Part shown: piece by piece, positions 5,720 to 8,399 of the stretch
Layout: each line of letters begins with the position of its first letter
Numbering within the stretch: the stretch's first letter is position 1
Program-made: the position numbers and the translations under genes
The notes under the pieces: generated by a model
What the model was told of the DNA's origin: nothing
Seen by the model: only the letters and a program-made list of their open reading frames with translations
The model's database searches: none
Assembly (NCBI GenBank): GCA_959602875.1
Contig: CAUGVQ010000090.1
Span: forward strand, 1 to 8,399
Direction: 5' to 3'
Source: an uncultured Collinsella sp.
Lineage (GTDB): Bacteria; Actinomycetota; Coriobacteriia; Coriobacteriales; Coriobacteriaceae
DNA: 8,399 bases

Positions 5720-7089
5720 CGTGGGTCGCCAACAACGGTGCCGGAAAGATACCAGGTGCGCGCCACGTCGATATCGACGTCGACGATCTTGCCGATCAGC
5801 GACGCGGGGTCGATCCCCTCGGGCACCGGCGCATGGACGGTCTGATTCATCGGGCTCTTGCCCTGGAGGCGATGAGAATCCTTCTTGGACACGCCCTCAA
5901 CAAGGACCGGCACACGGGTCCCCAGCTCATGCTGGTTATACTCGTACGCCGTGCCCTCGATGACCTTGACCAGGCGGTCGAAGCGCTCTTGGATGACCTC
6001 ACGCGGCGTGTCATCGGGAATCTCCGCGGCGGGCGTGCCGACGCGGCGTGAATAGATGAACGTAAACGCCTGCGAGAAGCGCGCCTCCTCGGCGAGGCTC
6101 AGCGTCTCGGCAAAGTCCTCCTCGGTCTCGCCAGGGAAGCCGACGATGATATCGGTCGTGAGGGCGATATGGGGAATGCGCTCGCGCACACGCTTAACGA
6201 GGTCGAGATAATACTCACGCGTGTAACGGCGATTCATGAGTTTCAAGATGCGCGAGGAGCCCGACTGGACCGCCAGATGGAGGTGCGGCATGACCTGAGG
6301 CACCTCGGCAAGCGCGTCAATGGTCTCGGGCAGGAGGTCCTTGGGATGCGAGGAAGTGAACCGAATGCGCTCGATGCCCGTCTCCCCCACCGCACGGAGA
6401 AGCTCGGCAAAGCGAGGGTTCCCGTACCGGTCGCGCCCGTAGGAGTTGACGTTCTGGCCCAAGAGGGTGACCTCGCGCACGCCGGTGCGGGAAAGACCCT
6501 CGACCTCGTCGACGACCTCCTCAAAAAGACGGCTCCGCTCGCGCCCGCGGACATACGGCACGATGCAGTAGCTGCAGAAATTGTTGCAGCCCGTCATGAT
6601 GGGCACCCAAGCGTGGTACCCCGTCGCACGGTGCCAGGGAAGCGAGGTGGCGACGTCGTCTGGGTTCTCGCTGGTAAGCACGTGTCTGCCGCCCTCGGCA
6701 AACGTAGCATTGAGAAGCTCCGCAAGATGGGTGATGGCGGACGTACCAAAGACCACATCAACGTTATCGAGCGTATCGAGCAGGCGCTCGCCATCGCGCT
6801 GGGCGATGCAGCCGCCGATGGCGATGACGCGCCTTCCCGAAGGTGCGTCCGGCAGGCTCTTCATGGAGGAGCATTGGCCGTACAGGCGCTGATCTGCCGC
6901 CTCACGCACGCAGCACGTCATGAAGATGACGATATCGGCCTGATCCGGCGACGACGCCTCAAGGCATCCACAGGAGTCGAGAAGGCCGCTCACACGCTCG
7001 GCGTCATGCAGGTTCATCTGGCAACCGAACGTGCGGATGAAGTACGTCTTCTGGACGAGAGAAGGATAGGAAAGGGACATATCGGCCAT
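5716..7089 (-). CDS. miaB: tRNA-2-methylthio-N6-dimethylallyladenosine synthase MiaB
   Basis: MiaB is a radical-SAM methylthiotransferase that converts i6A37 to ms2i6A37 in tRNA. The 457-residue protein has the N-terminal MTTase domain with cluster cysteines Cys23 (FGCQMN), Cys59 (TCCVRE) and Cys94 (GGCIAQ), the radical-SAM motif CNNFCSYC (Cys168, Cys172, Cys175) followed by VPYVRGRERSR, and a C-terminal TRAM domain (about 390-455, including GKSPMNQTVH). The motif around Cys59 reads MTCCVRE where NTC-x-VRE is usual; the cysteine is kept. The frame is open to 7191, but the ATG at 7089 is preferred because upstream codons overlap spoVS and lack homology; a second ATG at 7080 is possible. The start follows the spoVS stop by 1 base (TGATATG), and the end overlaps miaA by 4 bases. 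It is placed with its pathway partner MiaA. Confidence 0.96.
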   Translation of the reverse strand: MADMSLSYPSLVQKTYFIRTFGCQMNLHDAERVSGLLDSCGCLEASSPDQADIVIFMTCCVREAADQRLYGQCSSMKSLPDAPSGRRVIAIGGCIAQRDGERLLDTLDNVDVVFGTSAITHLAELLNATFAEGGRHVLTSENPDDVATSLPWHRATGYHAWVPIMTGCNNFCSYCIVPYVRGRERSRLFEEVVDEVEGLSRTGVREVTLLGQNVNSYGRDRYGNPRFAELLRAVGETGIERIRFTSSHPKDLLPETIDALAEVPQVMPHLHLAVQSGSSRILKLMNRRYTREYYLDLVKRVRERIPHIALTTDIIVGFPGETEEDFAETLSLAEEARFSQAFTFIYSRRVGTPAAEIPDDTPREVIQERFDRLVKVIEGTAYEYNQHELGTRVPVLVEGVSKKDSHRLQGKSPMNQTVHAPVPEGIDPASLIGKIVDVDIDVARTWYLSGTVVGDPR

Positions 7090-7090
7090 A

Positions 7091-7408
7091 TCACGCCACC
7101 GTTTGAGAGTCTTGGGCCTCGATGATATCGGACCCCTGGAGAGAGATCTGGTGCACGTAGACAGATAGGCGGATCGCCGTGCGCGACTCACCGTTGATGA
7201 GGATATCGGAGAACACGGGAGCGCAGGAGATGTCGAACCCGGTGGGAATCAGAAAGCCACGGGCGATTGCCATGGCCTTGATTGCCTGGTTGACCGCGCC
7301 GGCGCCGACGCACTGGAGGTTGACCGGAACGCCGTCCTTGACCATGCCGGCAATGGCGCCCGCAACAGAGGCGGGCGAAGACTTGCTCGATACTTTCAGG
7401 TAATCCAT
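7091..7408 (-). CDS. spoVS: SpoVS-family (Alba-like) protein
   Basis: The 105-residue protein closely follows B. subtilis stage V sporulation protein S: MDYLKVSSKSSPASVAGAIA (1-20), the hallmark CVGAGAVNQAIKAMAIARGF (33-52), then a segment matching the family's IxGExRTAI motif (INGESRTAI, 71-79). SpoVS is a small Alba-fold nucleic-acid-binding protein, needed for spore coat and cortex development and spore heat resistance in Bacillus. Homologues are widespread in non-sporulating bacteria, where the role is unknown. Here the protein is longer than the usual ~86 residues by a polar tail (about 87-105) ending in QTVA. The start ATG (7408-7406) has AGGAG upstream. It is 1 base before miaB, so it is expressed with the tRNA-modification genes. 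If the organism is a Coriobacteriia member, sporulation is not expected, so the name reflects family, not function. Confidence 0.93.
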   Translation of the reverse strand: MDYLKVSSKSSPASVAGAIAGMVKDGVPVNLQCVGAGAVNQAIKAMAIARGFLIPTGFDISCAPVFSDILINGESRTAIRLSVYVHQISLQGSDIIEAQDSQTVA

Positions 7409-7490
7409 CTACCTTGCTCCTGCGGATATAGTACGAATGGTGTTGCAGTTTATTGAGAGTAACCCAAGCCCGCATCTCGGGCAAGAAGGT
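7409..7490 (-). other. Short gap between the ATP-binding protein gene and spoVS
   Basis: This 82-bp gap holds the spoVS ribosome binding site (AGGAGCAAGG on the minus strand, near 7420) and a 5-bp stem hairpin GCCCG-N5-CGGGC at 7468-7482 without a following T run. A TACTATA stretch near 7432-7426 could be a -10, but no matching -35 is found at the right distance. I cannot say whether spoVS has its own promoter. Confidence 0.4.
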
Positions 7491-8399
7491 TCACTCCTCC
7501 TTGCTGATGTCGAACGTGACCGTGATGCGGTCGCGGGTCACGCGAACGGTTGGTTCATGCGCGAGCGTCAGAAAATAACGCTCAGACAGGTACGAGAAAT
7601 CGCGTTCGAGCTGGCGGGAGAAAGCCTGCACGTCCTCGCGCGAGAGCCTAAGCCCGCGCCGATCGCGCGACAAGTCGACCGGAAGGTCGTGCGGGCGCGA
7701 GGTCTTCTCCCTAAGAAGGCGTGAGGCGACGCTGCGAAGCGGACGAATGGTACCGGCGAGCACGCGATGTGCGGTGCGCTCGGACAACTCAAGACCAAGC
7801 GTGGCCGCAATGCGCATGAACTCGGCCGCGTCGGAGGCGTAGCCGAGCCTGTCGACAACGGGCAGCTCTCCCTCGGAATCGATGAACAGAAGCTGTGAGG
7901 CATCGAGCCCCTTGCGCGCGCGGTCATAGAGCGTTGCCGCAATCTCCGTCACCGACCCGACGTACACCTCGCATCCATGGAGCTCCTCGAGCGCGAACTC
8001 AGCGGCGCACCGGATGATGTTGTGCGGGCCCTTGGTGACGACCACGCGTCCCTCTTCGTCCTTAGCCGTCTCGGGCCACGTGGACTGATCAGCGCGCTCG
8101 GGCAGCACATCGGTATCGGCGACGATGGAAAAGACAGAGCCGAGGCCCTCGCCCGATGCGACAACGCGAGCGGACTCGCAGTTCTCGCGGATGGAGAACA
8201 GGGCCATACCGCGGCCGTGAACACCCCATCGGTCCATATGCATGGTCTCGAGCTTGGAGGTGACGCGCGCCTCGAAGATGCGCTCCTGCATATCTACGGG
8301 AACACCGCACCCGTCGTCGATGACAATCAGGGTGCGGTGCGAATCATGACCAGATTCATGTCGTGCTCGATGAGCAGAATGGCGATCTGGAAGGTATCC
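7491..8399 (-). CDS. GHKL-type ATP-binding protein of unknown role (5' end missing)
   Basis: The frame is open from the TGA at 7493-7491 to the right edge, so the true start is not seen. From about 8330 it reads TLIVIDDGCGVPVDMQERIF, with the GHKL N-box-following motif DDGCG (8318-8304), then GVHGRGMALFSIREN, a Gly-rich ATP-lid motif like that of histidine kinases, MutL and related ATPases. The N-terminal part of the ATPase fold should lie upstream. The C-terminal ~190 residues are Arg/Glu-rich with no motif I recognise and no membrane segment. No HisKA or receiver domain is visible. It precedes spoVS and the miaB operon and probably belongs to the same transcription unit. Its function is unknown. 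The first ~18 codons at the window edge overlap a foreign-looking ABC-ATPase fragment and may not belong to this gene. An ATG at 8291 exists but lies after the ATP-binding motif, so it is not the real start. Confidence 0.72.
   Translation of the reverse strand, partial: GYLPDRHSAHRARHESGHDSHRTLIVIDDGCGVPVDMQERIFEARVTSKLETMHMDRWGVHGRGMALFSIRENCESARVVASGEGLGSVFSIVADTDVLPERADQSTWPETAKDEEGRVVVTKGPHNIIRCAAEFALEELHGCEVYVGSVTEIAATLYDRARKGLDASQLLFIDSEGELPVVDRLGYASDAAEFMRIAATLGLELSERTAHRVLAGTIRPLRSVASRLLREKTSRPHDLPVDLSRDRRGLRLSREDVQAFSRQLERDFSYLSERYFLTLAHEPTVRVTRDRITVTFDISKEE
8345..8399 (-). pseudogene. Fragment of a LivG-type ABC transporter ATPase (H-loop region)
   Basis: Read on the minus strand from 8398, the last ~18 codons give DTFQIAILLIEHDMNLVM. 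This is the region around the H-loop His of branched-chain amino acid ABC ATPases (LivG family, typically ILLIEHDMxxVM followed by a C-terminal strand). The homology stops at 8345; the frame then reads IRTAP and a TGA at 8329-8327. Nothing else of an ABC ATPase is present. It is in a different frame from the GHKL protein that continues from about 8345 leftward. A 55-bp match is short, but the motif is specific. Confidence 0.55.

Noticed and set aside
5039..5845. Plus-strand open frame opposite miaA
   Set aside because: Antisense shadow of miaA, which has all its catalytic motifs; no ribosome binding site or domain supports the opposite strand.
6169..7125. Long plus-strand open frame (318 residues) opposite miaB
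   Set aside because: It is the antisense of the well-supported miaB coding sequence, with low-complexity Arg/Ala/His-rich translation and no motifs.
7468..7482. Hairpin GCCCG-CATCT-CGGGC after the GHKL gene as a terminator
   Set aside because: A 5-bp stem without a following T run; spoVS follows closely in the same direction, so transcription probably continues.
8089..8291. Independent start of the GHKL gene at ATG 8291
   Set aside because: The ATP-binding DDGCG motif lies upstream in the same frame, so this ATG is internal and the gene begins beyond the window.

Overview
The window looks like chromosomal DNA from a high-GC actinobacterium, most likely class Coriobacteriia (Collinsella/Coriobacteriaceae-like). 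This is an inference from the GC-rich codon use, the lexA / LysM gene / nrdR block and the miaB-miaA-hflX block (both also near lexA in Mycobacterium), and the presence of a SpoVS protein. No 16S or other marker gene is present to confirm it.

Left part (1-1962, all minus strand). Reading in the direction of transcription, the order is: a LysM/transmembrane protein beside lexA, the ribonucleotide reductase repressor nrdR, the dUTPase gene dut, and the 5' part of an NCS2 purine permease that runs off the left edge. nrdR and dut are almost certainly translationally coupled, because the dut ribosome binding site lies over the nrdR stop codon. Together this block handles dNTP supply (NrdR), dUTP clean-up (Dut) and nucleobase uptake (NCS2). 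The 147-bp gap upstream of nrdR holds two CCACAAC-type elements 31 bp apart that look like a pair of NrdR boxes.

Centre (1963-3480). A compact divergent control region separates the LysM gene (minus) from lexA (plus). It contains three SOS boxes of the CGAAC-N4-GTTCG type, each with one mismatch and spaced exactly 28 bp start to start. The middle box fills the spacer of a strong promoter (perfect TTGACA, 16 bp, GATAAT) that fires toward the LysM gene. This arrangement, and the similarity to yneA (Bacillus) and Rv2719c/ChiZ (Mycobacterium), makes the LysM protein a good candidate for the SOS-induced cell-division inhibitor. lexA is followed 2 bp later by a DUF1624/HGSNAT-like multi-spanning membrane protein.

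Right part (3505-8399, all minus strand). In transcription order: a GHKL-type ATP-binding protein of unknown role (5' end missing), spoVS, miaB, miaA and hflX. The last four are packed with 1-bp gaps or a 4-bp overlap, so they form one operon. MiaA and MiaB perform successive steps in making ms2i6A37 in tRNA, and HflX is a ribosome-associated GTPase. The last ~55 bp at the right edge encode, in another frame, the H-loop of a LivG-type ABC transporter ATPase. This fragment does not belong with the ATP-binding protein and suggests a chimeric contig end or a rearrangement.

No RNA genes, CRISPR arrays, IS elements or prophage genes are visible. Almost everything is core-genome material. The most interesting parts are the SOS control region with its LysM gene, the gene downstream of lexA, and the odd right end.
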